45,846 nucleotides of DNA from Zancudomyces culisetae (Eukaryota; Kickxellomycota; Harpellomycetes; Harpellales; Legeriomycetaceae), in the NCBI GenBank assembly GCA_001969505.1, contig LSSK01000020.1, positions 1-45,846 on the forward strand. Direction: 5' to 3'. Shown here one piece after another: positions 32,523 to 42,388 of this stretch. The stretch's first letter is position 1. Every line of letters begins with the position of its first letter. Position numbers and translations under genes: made by a program. A model generated the notes under the pieces. The model was not told where the DNA came from, did no database searches, and worked only from the letters and a program-made list of their open reading frames with translations.

Positions 32523-33274
32523 TGGAGTGGATATAAAAATGCCCGGGAGGTAAGTTGCTTAGCATAGATCACTTGGCGATCATACGTAACTAGAGTAGGT
32601 GATACACCCAATCTGGGGTGCAGGTGGATACGCAAAAAATGGCTGTGGAGCAGCAACAACGAGGGTATGGAGAAGATATTTTACACGTAATGCTTGTGAA
32701 AACCCCAGTAGACTAAATAATCTTGGGTGGATCAAAAATATATGGTATGGGAAACAATACTAGCCCGCCAAGTTTTGCTGAAAGCGTAAAGAAGTGTGCA
32801 CGGGAATCATTTGAACATATGGAAAGCGAGGTTAGCGGTATTGGTGGTGTTATGTGTTTAGACAGCAAGGGAAACCCGGGGCTTTGGTTTAACACTGAAA
32901 GGATGTCATTTGCATTTATAGTTGGGTGGGACGAAAGACGAATAGTGTTTGGTATCGGGAATTCTGACATTACCATAAGGTTTTGTTTTATGGTCTTATT
33001 CTTGCTCCATCAGGTTTATTTTTTTCTTTCCATATCAACGTTTTTTTTTTTCATTTTTTTTTATTCATTTGCAATTGTTTGAAAAATCTTTTGAAAAGGC
33101 TGACTGCAAATAAACATTGGTGTATAATTTGCCTATATTAATGTTGATTCATTTTAAATAGAATAACATATTATATATAAACTATCAAGTTTTTAAACAT
33201 AAGGATACAAGGCAGAATCAAATAAACACACAACAAACTAAATTTTTTTTTAAAAAAAAAACAACGCGACGAAA

Positions 33275-34628
33275 ATGCAGCCAAATGACGCAAATCATTT
33301 GACGGATATACTGATATCAGAGCTCAAGAGAAAGCAAGTGGAAAATATGAATAGTATTTGCATTTACATGGGTGCGAGTGGTTGGACGAATAATAAATAA
33401 AAAAATGATATTGAAACGATTTTCTAAACTTCTAGTGAATATAAATAAAATAGAGAAGTTACAGGATCGATAGATGTGGCGATAAGCACTGCGAAATTAA
33501 TATACAAGATAGTGAGTAATTCGAAATGCGACAGAGTCAGCGAGCTGGTGGAAATGATTAGAGAACAATGTAGAAGATTGATAAGGTCGCATCCTAGTGG
33601 TAAGCTTTAAGCAAGAAATTATGCAGTTTATATGATCAAGGTACGAATTATAAGTGAGCGGGTGATTAAAACTTTACATGTTTGTATAAATAGAGATAGT
33701 GATAGTGAATGTAGCATGTAGAATGCTAAAGATAATTAGAGTAGAAACCGCAACTGAGCTAAGACAGAAGGGAAGAATAAGCGAAATTGAAGGAGTAGGA
33801 GGAGGAATAGGGCATGTTCAGTCAGGGAGTAAGGTACAGCTTGTAAAAAACAGGGAGGACAGGGAGAAGGACAAGGACGGGGATGGAGAATGGGAGATGG
33901 GACAAGCGGCGAAGTTTTCAGAGTTTGAAGATTTGCGATCAAACATAGTGCAGGAAATAGGAGATTTCATTGAGGAATTGGGCAATACATTTCCAAATAT
34001 AGCAAGCCACGCACCACAATATATCCACACAAACGAAATAATCATGACATGTGGGTACTCAAAGACTGTGGAGCGGTTTTTGAAGCATGCAAGTCGGAAA
34101 CGGCGGTTTAGCGTATATATAACTGAATGTGCACCAAGTTATACAGGACATCGGATGGCCAAACTGTTGGCAAGTGCAAACATTGAGGCAATAGTGATTC
34201 CTGACTCTGCTACTTTTGCAATAATGTCACGTGTAAATAAAGTGATATTGGGTGCAAGATTGGTGCTGGCCAACGGAGGTGTGGTTTCAGGGGTTGGGGC
34301 TCAATCAATTGCATTGTCAGCCAAACATCACTCGACTCCTGTAGTTGTATGTGCAGCGCTGTACAAACTAACACCGCGATACCCGTTTGATCAGGATAAT
34401 CTAACAACACTTGTAGCACCTGAAAATATGTACAGCTATGGTGAAGAATTGGCGACTGATATAGAACTAGTCAGCCCAATATATGACTATGTGGCGCCCG
34501 AGTTGATTGATACTTTGGTAGACCACTTGGGGGGACATTTACCTTCGTATGTTTATAGGCTTTTATTAGAGAACTATGAGGATGATGATATTCGAATGTT
34601 CAATGACAGTTTTTCACATATTTTATGA
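33275..34628 (+). CDS. GCD7: translation initiation factor eIF2B beta subunit (3 exons)
   Basis: Regulatory subunit of eIF2B, the guanine nucleotide exchange factor for eIF2, sensing phosphorylated eIF2. Exons 33275-33371, 33465-33599, 33694-34628; introns 93 and 94 bp; 388 residues (yeast Gcd7 is 381). N-terminal helical part: DVAISTAKLIYKIVS, LVEMIREQCRRLIRSHPSE, VNVACRMLKIIRVE. A charged insert of about 40 residues (100-140) is specific to this protein. The Rossmann-like C-terminal half has IIMTCGYSKTVERFLKHA, RFSVYITECAPSYTGHRMA, FAIMSRVNKVILGARLVLANG, LSAKHHSTPVVVCA, PIYDYVAPELI and LGGHLPSYVYRLL, which distinguish the beta subunit from alpha and delta. A CTG codon at the conserved Leu of LANG shows CTG is Leu here. 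Confidence 0.94.
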
Positions 34629-34953
34629 TTAAGCTTTATTAAAATTACCAAACCTTTTCACTACTGTTTTTTTATATTATTGTTCTTTGGTATTTGATTG
34701 ATTTATAGTACACCAAATTGGCAGAATATATGGTTTATAAAAAAAGACAACTATAGCTAAAAAAAATTTTTTTTTTTTGGTAGTATTTGAAAATCGATTT
34801 TGATGAAAAAAAGAAAAAAAAAAGAAATATTTTTACAGCAATATAAAATTTTTTTTATTTAAAGAAAGCTAAGTATATAACGATCGAACAAAACGATCAA
34901 CCAAATGAATGAATAGAATAGCTCCAATAAAGTAGACAAAAGAAAGAATAGAA
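34629..34953. other. intergenic, A/T homopolymer-rich
   Basis: 325 bp between GCD7 and NOP14 with long A and T runs (34759-34778, 34807-34824). Nothing else recognised. Confidence 0.55.
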
Positions 34954-37900
34954 ATGGGGGCTAAGGGAAATAGTGGTAAACAATCAGCATTAAAAAAACT
35001 AAAGGCACAACTCAATGAGGCCGGAAAGCTGGGTAGTGGAGGTAAAAACAAGGTGACAAAGAAAGAGCGACAGCGCCAAAAGAAGAATGGGCTCTTTGGG
35101 AGCGGGGGGAGTGGCGCTACAGGTAGTACCTTGCCAAAACAGTTGGCGAACAAGTTGAAGCGACTGCAAGTGGAAATCACTAATCCGTTTGATATAAAAG
35201 CCAACCCTAGTAAGAAATTTGAAGTGGTTGGACAAGGAAGCGGGAACAATAAGGGAGTAACAGGCAAACGTATACGAAGTCAGTATGGTTTACCAGGAGT
35301 TAGTCGACAATTGGGACTGGAGAAGCGAGAAAAGACATTGGTCAGTGAGTTGGAGAGTAAGCACAAAGTAGGAGGAATAAGAGATCGGCGGTTTGGAGAG
35401 AACAATGAGAAGCTGAGTTTTGAAGAAAAGATGTTACAGAGATACACTGCGGAACGACAAGCAGTGAGTAAGAGAAAGCGAAAGAATGATAAATTTAATT
35501 TGAGTGATGGTGAAGACAGCGAGGGAGAGGGTAACAGTGGTTACGAGGACGAATATGGTGGCAGCATGGGGTTTGAACTGACTCACGGAGGCAAAAGGCT
35601 TACTGAGCTCGATGACTATGAGATGATGGGTAATTATGAGGATTTATCTAGTGACGACGCAAGAGGAGAAAACAGCAACATTGATGCAGAGACAGTGACA
35701 CACGATCATTTTGGAGGCTTTAAAGTTGTAAATAGCGGTAGTAATAGAGAAGGTGATAATGGTTATGGCTATGGTCATGGTCATGGTCATGGTCATGGTG
35801 AAAATGAAGGTGAAGAAAAGGTAAAAAAGAGCAAGGCACAGATAATGAAGGAAGTTATAGCAAAATCCAAGCTACACAAATATGAGCGGCAGTTGACCAA
35901 ACAAAACGATTTGGATATAATTGAGGAGCTAGATGATGAGTATCAAGATATCAAACAATTGTTGTCTGTGGCGATAAAGGAGAGTAATGAAAAGCAAAAA
36001 GAAAGCAACGATGGAAGGGGTTCAATGTTTGGGGCAAAACAGCAACCAACACAAGTGGATGCATATGACAGCAACGTCAAACAACTGGGATTTGATAATA
36101 GCAAGCGAGCCAATCCACAAGATCGATTGAAGACTGAGGAGGAATTGGCGGTTGAAAGAAAAGAAAAGTTGGAACGAAATGAACGACACAGAATCAGAAG
36201 AATGCAAGGATTGGATTCAGATACAGAATCAGGATCCGACTCTGAAGGCGGTGATGATGATGATGACGAGGATGATGAATATAACAAGAATGTTATCAGT
36301 TTTGGTAAAGGATTGTCTAGTAGAAACGGAAAAAATGGACAAGAAGAAAACTATTTTAGTGATGAAGAAGGAATAGTTAAAATTACAAAGAAAAATACGG
36401 CATTTTCGATTACAAACAATATCAACAAAAACAATAATAGTGGTGGTAGTGGTAGTGGTAGTGCTAGTGCTAGTGCTAGTGGTAGTAAAGATCAAGTAAA
36501 TGAACTTCCATTTGTATTTCCAGCACCAAAAACCTATAAAGAATTTGTAGAGCTTACAACAACATACTCAACTCAAAGCCATGAAAGTAACAAAGATGGT
36601 GATGATGATGATGAGAATGAGAATGGTGAAGAAAAACCAATAACAGTGACAATAATAGAGCGATTGTTAATGTTATATAATACCAAAGTGAGTCCACAAA
36701 ACAAGTCGATTGCCGAAAAGTTGTTTTGTATTTTGTTTGAATATCTAAAGGCCTATGTCAATAACAACAATAGAAATGCAGTAACTGCGCCAAGTGTAGA
36801 TAAACGAGTAGTTGATGCGCTTTTCAAATCTATTTGCCAGCTAGTAAATATGGTTCCTGAGCATTGTTGCGAGTATATCCGGCAATACCTCAAGCATCTA
36901 TTGGCACTTGAGACAACAACAGCCGGTTCACCATCATCAACACTGTTAACTTTTGGTGATATCTTTGCATTGAAACTAGTGTTGATGGTGTACAGCTCGT
37001 CAGATAAACACCACTACATTGTTACCCCCACAGTGCTAATTCTGTGCAGAACTCTTAGTTTGGGTAGTGATGCCTACACTACCAGAAACTACTCTGTAAT
37101 ATTCAAGCACTTGTTGATCATGTCTATTCTTCATGATTCCATTAGGTTGTCTGCAAGATATATTCCTGAAGTTATTAAGCGTCTTGATTCTCTTTTACAA
37201 TTCATTCTTGATCTTGAATCTGAATCTGACGCTGACTCTAACTCTAACTCTAACTCTAACTCTAACTCTAGCTCTGGCTCCAAAGATAGGATTTTAGTTA
37301 TCAACAATGATGCTGATGGTGGATTTGCCAGAATCAACTTTTCAGTACTACAATCTTTACCTTTGTTCTCACAAAGACGACCTCAAAAGAACAGCGAAAA
37401 ACCATCAAACGCTGGAGAACTAAATGGATACATTGTAACTTCAACCCTAACGCTTTTGCAACGGTTTACTAGGTTGTATAACAATGCACCTTTTGCCTCT
37501 CAAAATCCCTCATTTCACGAATATATTCTGACACCAATGTCTGCAAAACTTGGTTCAATATTATCTCTACTACCTCAGCTTATGAAAACCAACAAAAAAT
37601 CAAAGTCAAAGTCAAAGGAATCGTCAAACTCTACCTCCATCGTCAAGGATCTCTCTCTACTTGTAAATTCCCTTATTTCTCAGATAAATCCTTCTTCTTC
37701 CACCTTCTCCCCACAACACAACTACCAATTCCTAAAACTTCAAGCCCACAAACCACTGGCTATTCGTTCAATCGCACCTAAATTCTCCTACTCTTCCTCT
37801 TTTTACCTTGATAGCAGAAATAACAATAGTGCTAGTGCTCTGAAACGACAGTACAAAGAACAGCTGCGTGGTGCCGTCAAGGAACTTCGTAAGGATTCTG

Positions 37901-38034
37901 CTTTCCTCAACAAACTCAATCTGGACAAACAGCTTGATGCTGATGCACAATACAAAAAGACAATGAATAAAGCTTTCAACACTGTTGATACTGATATTGC
38001 AAATACTCGATACGACAAAAAGGATGACCAATAA
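34954..38034 (+). CDS. NOP14: Nop14, 90S/SSU processome factor
   Basis: Nucleolar protein needed for 18S rRNA maturation and 40S assembly (binds Emg1, Noc4 and U3 snoRNP components). Intronless, 1026 residues; yeast Nop14 has 810. The N-terminus is diagnostic: KNKVTKKERQRQKKN, NPFDIKANPSKKFEVVG, YGLPGVSRQLGLEKREKTL, KVGGIRDRRFGENNEKLSFEEKMLQRYTAERQ. The middle is acidic and low-complexity (poly-Asp, Gly-His, Ser-Gly, Ser-Ala repeats). The C-terminal half is helical (ADEKLFCILFEYL-like region, FGDIFALKLVLMVYSS, FKHLLIMSILHDSIRLSARYIPEV) and ends in the basic segment with ALKRQYKEQLRGAVKELRKD and AQYKKTMNKAF. Extra length comes mostly from hexanucleotide-coded dipeptide repeats. Confidence 0.95.
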   Translation: MGAKGNSGKQSALKKLKAQLNEAGKLGSGGKNKVTKKERQRQKKNGLFGSGGSGATGSTLPKQLANKLKRLQVEITNPFDIKANPSKKFEVVGQGSGNNKGVTGKRIRSQYGLPGVSRQLGLEKREKTLVSELESKHKVGGIRDRRFGENNEKLSFEEKMLQRYTAERQAVSKRKRKNDKFNLSDGEDSEGEGNSGYEDEYGGSMGFELTHGGKRLTELDDYEMMGNYEDLSSDDARGENSNIDAETVTHDHFGGFKVVNSGSNREGDNGYGYGHGHGHGHGENEGEEKVKKSKAQIMKEVIAKSKLHKYERQLTKQNDLDIIEELDDEYQDIKQLLSVAIKESNEKQKESNDGRGSMFGAKQQPTQVDAYDSNVKQLGFDNSKRANPQDRLKTEEELAVERKEKLERNERHRIRRMQGLDSDTESGSDSEGGDDDDDEDDEYNKNVISFGKGLSSRNGKNGQEENYFSDEEGIVKITKKNTAFSITNNINKNNNSGGSGSGSASASASGSKDQVNELPFVFPAPKTYKEFVELTTTYSTQSHESNKDGDDDDENENGEEKPITVTIIERLLMLYNTKVSPQNKSIAEKLFCILFEYLKAYVNNNNRNAVTAPSVDKRVVDALFKSICQLVNMVPEHCCEYIRQYLKHLLALETTTAGSPSSTLLTFGDIFALKLVLMVYSSSDKHHYIVTPTVLILCRTLSLGSDAYTTRNYSVIFKHLLIMSILHDSIRLSARYIPEVIKRLDSLLQFILDLESESDADSNSNSNSNSNSSSGSKDRILVINNDADGGFARINFSVLQSLPLFSQRRPQKNSEKPSNAGELNGYIVTSTLTLLQRFTRLYNNAPFASQNPSFHEYILTPMSAKLGSILSLLPQLMKTNKKSKSKSKESSNSTSIVKDLSLLVNSLISQINPSSSTFSPQHNYQFLKLQAHKPLAIRSIAPKFSYSSSFYLDSRNNNSASALKRQYKEQLRGAVKELRKDSAFLNKLNLDKQLDADAQYKKTMNKAFNTVDTDIANTRYDKKDDQ
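35773..35796 (+). repeat. (GGTCAT)4 in NOP14
   Basis: Four perfect hexamers encoding Gly-His repeats in the acidic region. Confidence 0.9.
36445..36486 (+). repeat. (GGTAGT/GCTAGT)7 in NOP14
   Basis: Seven hexamers, three GGTAGT, three GCTAGT and one GGTAGT, encoding Gly-Ser then Ala-Ser repeats. Confidence 0.88.
37237..37266 (+). repeat. (TCTAAC)5 in NOP14
   Basis: Five perfect hexamers encoding Ser-Asn repeats, flanked by degenerate copies. Confidence 0.9.
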
Positions 38035-38345
38035 TCCTATCTTTTACTTTTACTACTTTTCCTTTTCTTGTTTTACGCAAAATAAATATAATATTAAACC
38101 CCCCCCCCCTTACTCACTCCCTCTCTCCGTTTCCATTTTGAATTGAAACTTTAAATTGTTTTTATTATCCTAATAAATATGTGTTTATTTATTTGTTGAC
38201 AGAATAGCACTCATGATAAAGCTGGGGGAAAAAAAAAAGAAAAGAAAAAAAAAACAATATCAATCGATATCTGCACTACCCCCTCCCCCTCCCCCTTCCC
38301 CCTGTCTACACGCTTCCTTATCGTTTTCAATGGTTTGTTGATTAA
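38035..38345. other. convergent 3' intergenic with C runs
   Basis: 311 bp between NOP14 and the NDUFB2-like gene. Holds a C homopolymer at about 38099-38109, A-rich blocks, and the C-rich tract listed next. Confidence 0.6.
38279..38302 (-). other. G-rich tract 3' of the NDUFB2-like gene
   Basis: On the minus strand four runs of five or more G separated by A or AA, starting 44 bp after the stop codon of the minus-strand NDUFB2-like gene. Same style as the tract after GAL83. Confidence 0.55.
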
Positions 38346-38738
38346 TTAGTGATGGTTATCCCAAGGATGCTTTTGTTTCTATTATCATTTACAACAACAT
38401 TTGATTCAATAAAAGTTAATAAAATAAAATAAAATAGTAAACACACAAATTCACACATTCACACATACACACAGCCTATCCCATCCCATCTCATCTCATC
38501 CCCAATACATTTAATTTGCTACAACAGTCAAATCAGACTAGCAATAAAAATAAAAATAAAAACAAGATTAAAGTAAAATAAAATATTTTACCAGTAGCAC
38601 TGCTCCTTCCTGTTTAAATCTGTACATTACCCACAGAAACAAGGAGGCGCCCAAGACTTTGCTGGTGATTTTGTTGAATCGTGGCACCTTTGGTGGTGTA
38701 TAGCCGTACTTTTTGTTGATTTCTGGACTGAACTTCAT
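38346..38738 (-). CDS. complex I accessory subunit, NDUFB2-like (2 exons)
   Basis: Small gene seen only after splicing: exon 1 38738-38592 (49 codons), intron 213 bp, exon 2 38378-38346; 59 residues. Sequence: MKFSPEINKKYGYTPPKVPR, one transmembrane helix (VLGASLFLWVMYRFKQEG), AVLL, then HPWDNHH at the end. A single membrane helix with a W-x-x-Y-R-x-K/x-x-x-G step and a C-terminal His-Pro-Trp-Asp/Glu followed by His residues matches plant and fungal NDUFB2 (AGGG) complex I subunits. It implies a rotenone-sensitive type NADH dehydrogenase in this organism. The last exon encodes only ten residues. Confidence 0.68.
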
Positions 38739-39389
38739 TTTTCGCTCTTTTTGTTTTTTTTATTTTAGATTGACAATAAAATAAAATAAAATAAAAGTAA
38801 AAAATAAAAATATTATCAAAATATTAACAAGCTAAAGTAAAATAAAAAAATTTATAGTATAATAATCTCCAATTTTAATTTCAACTGTAATTTCAACCTT
38901 TCTGATATCGCTTTTGTCAGTATTGCCACTATATTTCCTATTTGCTCTATTCCTTTTTCCAAATTTATTACAAAAAAAATTTTTTATTTAAACCAAAAAT
39001 CTACTTAATAAATAAATATTAACAAAAACAAAGATAATTAAAATAAAATAAACATGGTAAATAACCTTTGTTAAAGATATATGCTACATCTTCTCTATGC
39101 ATTTACAGAAAAAAACAAACTGTATGTACAAACATGTACCTTCACTTCGGAATCAATTTAAATTATAAAACATTTTAATCTCTTTATTTTCTAAATAAAA
39201 CCTCCCCCCACCAAAAAAAAAGAGTTTTTGGCTATATTAAAAGAAAAACACCAAATCTTAAATAACATATGCCATCTCAATATATATAAAAAGAAAAAAG
39301 AAAAAAGAGAAAAGAAAATTGAACTTGAGTATAACTTAAATATAAAATCTTATAGTCACACATTACACCCTCCCGCTCTTATCCGTATT
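38739..39389. other. intergenic, AAAAT-type simple sequence
   Basis: 650 bp between the NDUFB2-like gene and the 3' end of YSC84. Contains (AAAAT)n-type arrays (38775-38795, 39035-39052), A/G runs (39290-39320) and C-rich patches (39203-39209, 39369-39376). No gene recognised. Confidence 0.55.
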
Positions 39390-41192
39390 TTATAGGAGTT
39401 TGACATAGTTTGCTGGAAACTATTTGCATATAATTCAACAGTTATAGTTTAATATATATATAAAATAAAGCGATAAAAATCTGACAAGAATAAATTACCT
39501 GTCCAACTTTTCCATTCAATGATCCGTCCCACCAATCGTCTTGGCTATCGGTCTTTTTAACCACAGTTATCACATCCCCCTTACTAAAGCTCAAATCACC
39601 ATCTGTTTGTCCGGAAAACGCATATAGCGCCAACACCCTGACTTCAGTATCTTTTGGTTGTGGAGCTGCAGGAGCTGGTGGTGGTGGTGGGGGCGGTGGT
39701 CTTCTTTTCTGCGATGAAGATGAGCTAAAGGGTGTGCTGGAGGGTGGATTGGGAAACCCAGGTGTCAAACTTGCTTTCTCGCGCGGATATCCGCCATATC
39801 CAGGTGTGGAATTTTCGTACTTTGGTAGTGGCGCTGAAAAGGATTTTTCAGGCGAATCGAGAATCGATCTGTTCAACGCCGACCTTCCAGCGTATTCACC
39901 TATTCCGCTATCAGTACCCCGACTTCCATATCTGCTTTGCGATCCGCTAAGATGATACCGAGAATCACTGCGATTGTACGTCGATCCAGTTTCTTTTATA
40001 TCCTCTACAGGTTCTGATGATCGGTATGAGCCGCTTCTTATACTTGACCTACCGCTTGTTGATATCCCTGATTTTAACTCGAGTGCTCGATATATCATAC
40101 TTGCTTCTGGTGGTGCTGGTATCTCACCCGCCAACAATGCACGTGCACTCACTCGCCGCCCATAAAACTTTTCGTTTGCGTCTTTCCTCTCAAGTATCGC
40201 TGACCCTTCTAGTGATATTCCAGCAAACAACCCCTTGGTTTTGCTATATGAAAATACGGGTGCTACGTTTAACAATGCTCCACTCACTTCCGCGCTTCTT
40301 CCTATCGGCCCTGCTGCAACTATTATCATTTATATATCTGGTTTTGTTTTTGTTCTTCTCACTCCATATACGTTTTAAAGAATGTCTGAAAAATACTCAG
40401 CATACTTACTTCCTATATTTCCCCCCAATGTAACATTGCCTCCATGACTGAACGCCCTTACTGCGCTGCTTGTGTTCAATATCATTACAAAGTCTGTGAG
40501 CTCCGCTCCTATTTGCCCCCCAAAACCCACTCCTGCCGTACCGATAGCCGATGGCGCTGACCAACCTATTTTTGCCCCCCGGAAACAAGGTTAACATGTT
40601 TATCTTTTTTTCCTCTTCTTCCTTTATATTTATTCCCATTATTATATATAAAATAGCTCGTATATGTTTATCGGTTTGAACTATCCGGTTACTTACTACC
40701 ATCAGGCAACCTAGTTACAATTCAGTATTTTCATTCACTTGTAAGTTTTGTCACAATTTTTTTCTAAAAAAAAAAAAAAGCCCTACAAAATACATCCAAA
40801 CTGCTAAATATTTTGTTCTTAATCTTACCTTGCAATTACCAACCCTGATCCCGCCCTTCCTGACCATATAAAACCCCCTTTAATGACGGTTAATACAGCA
40901 ATACCTTTGCATCTTTCTAAAATTGTGCTAGGAATGATTTTGTCTGGTCCCTCGGCCGTTCTAGGATCTATAGTTAATTCATATTTTGTTATATACAGTT
41001 TTGTGTAACATTTCTTTATTTCACTCTTTTTCGAAAGCTCACATACAACGTATAAAACACTGGAAAAAAATGAAAGAGTATTGTAAAGGCTTATGGTTTT
41101 CCAAAACGTTTCTTACCTATAAAGGCATTCAATATCTTTGCTACTTTGGAACATTCTTTTTCTAAACTTTGTGGAATTGGATTGTTCACCAT
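39390..41192 (-). CDS. YSC84: Ysc84/Lsb3 actin-patch protein, SYLF + SH3 (6 exons, one of 14 nt)
   Basis: Endocytic actin-patch protein that binds and bundles actin and binds Las17/Sla1 through SH3. Exons 41192-41117, 40967-40829, 40710-40697 (14 nt), 40565-40410, 40319-39499, 39419-39390; introns 149, 118, 131, 90, 79 bp; 386 residues. SYLF domain (1-210): MVNNPIPQSLEKECSKVAKI, DPRTAEGPDKIIP, GIAVLTVIKGGFIWSGRAGSG, LPDGSWSAPSAIGTAG, GFGGQIGAELTDFVMIL, GNVTLGGNIG-IAAGPIGR, FSYSKTKGLFAGISLEGS. A Ser/Tyr/Gly-rich linker has a nine-proline run. SH3 (328-386): ALYAFSGQTDGDLSFSKGD, DDWWDGSLNGKVGQ-FPANYVKLL. The microexon supplies LPDG plus one base and is required for frame. Confidence 0.94.
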
Positions 41193-42388
41193 TTTTCCCT
41201 GTATCACTATCCGCTTTCCTCTATTTCTTTCTTTGCAAAATGTCTTGTAAGTATGTTTATTGAATATTTAAAGTATTAATATGCAACATGTGTTTTTGTG
41301 CTCCTAATATACGAGCTAGAAATTTGCAATAATCAGGCTTTCCATTTTAACAATGTTATTTAAAAAAATTCTCATCCATTTCTCTCCTTTTCCCTCTTTC
41401 TAGTTGGTTTTAGATTGTATTTGTAATGAAGAAATTTATGGCTGAATCGATTGGCCCGAAATATTTGATTTTACTATAATAGCCAAGACCAGAAATGAAA
41501 TTAGCAAAAAAATAACGAAATAATACCAAAAAAAAAAAAAACAAATTAAAATATTCGCCCATTCTACTTTTAATCCTCTACTTTCCTCCCCCACCCCTTT
41601 GGTCTATGTCTTTTCGTTTGTTTGTTTTTTCAGTTATAGGAGTAATGCTTATATAAACCCTTTGTACTATTTTTATGGTATTGTAACTAACGAGTTACGG
41701 CATCATCAGTAGAAATATTCGGAAACTTTACACGTTTTTTATTCTTTTTTTTTATAATAGCATCACTAAACCCAAAAAAAAACTCTAGAGAATGAAACCA
41801 GAACAACACCGCATAAACGGGATTGATTAGTGGTATAAGCTCTAAGTCGTTGCCGCTACATCCCAGCATCTACATATCATAGCCAGATTAGTAGATACAG
41901 CCCTCACTTACCCACTATTTTCTTGTATAGGCACTTATTTATTTATTTTTCCTCGGTTTTTGTGTAGCAGTTAATCTGAGTATATTGTAAAGATGCTGCC
42001 TTTTCCATTTTTGGTAAAATGCACTATTAATATAGATACTTTTTCCTGTATTTATCCATATTAGAGTACTATATACCCGATTTTCAAGCCCACATCACAC
42101 ACACACACACATAAAAAGCCTTGCTCTGTATTTTTCCGTTAATGCGCTTCAATCCTAAAAACTTGCACGTTTACACACCAAATGGCCAAATACCCTTTAA
42201 ATGTCTATTTTCATCTCATGTATTTCCAAATTCCAGCAAAAGGTATTTATTTCTGATCAATTTATCAAAGCTGCCAAAAACTTTTTTCACCATTCAAGTT
42301 TGTGTTGAAACTACCTAATCCAATTGTTAGTAAACTTTCTATCCTTTATATGTTTAGCGAAATTCAAATAACATAAATATAGTATATC
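41193..42388. other. divergent promoter region, YSC84 / FKBP
   Basis: 1.2 kb between divergent genes, AT-rich, with (CA)n at 42098-42110. One 60-codon minus frame (listed separately); otherwise nothing recognised. Confidence 0.5.
41687..41869 (-). CDS. possible 60-residue membrane protein
   Basis: ATG frame with a hydrophobic centre (LINPVYAVLFWFHSLEFFFGF) followed by a basic stretch (IIKKKNKKR) and a polar tail. One-helix topology with a positive inside patch would suit a small tail-anchored or single-pass protein, or a first exon. I recognise no family, and a frame of this size can arise by chance. Confidence 0.25.
   Translation of the reverse strand: MLGCSGNDLELIPLINPVYAVLFWFHSLEFFFGFSDAIIKKKNKKRVKFPNISTDDAVTR

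Larger units (their letters stand above)
31106..33082 (+). pseudogene. disrupted plant-type asparaginase / isoaspartyl peptidase (Ntn hydrolase)
   Basis: Exon 1 31106-31217 (MSGPGQIKRK...VFITVHGG) joins exon 2 from 31337 (AGTIPGKETQ) across a 119-bp intron. The family core follows: NCGRGSALNADGCIEMNA, VIGLRYV, VAKAVRNKTAHVQLAGQGANKFA. Later family segments are present: GGVDIKMPGR, VGDTP, GAGGYA, GYGEDILHVMLVKTPVD, SFAESVKKCARESFEH, GIGGVMCLDSKG, FNTERM. The reading is broken: in-frame TGA at 31822-31824 (or a 39-bp intron), 14-15-G runs at an N gap, +1 shifts near 32609 and 32662, TAA at 32714-32716, and a would-be intron of only 44 bp (32550-32593). The region expected to carry the catalytic Thr (family D-T-V-G) reads L-G-S-V after the G run. 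Either a true pseudogene or a badly assembled locus. Confidence 0.72.

Noticed and set aside
33694-34628. Initial reading of the eIF2B gene as the alpha subunit (GCN3)
   Set aside because: The LANG, HHSTPVVVCA and LGGHLPSYVYRLL motifs and the N-terminal RRLxxxxPSE match the beta subunit (GCD7).
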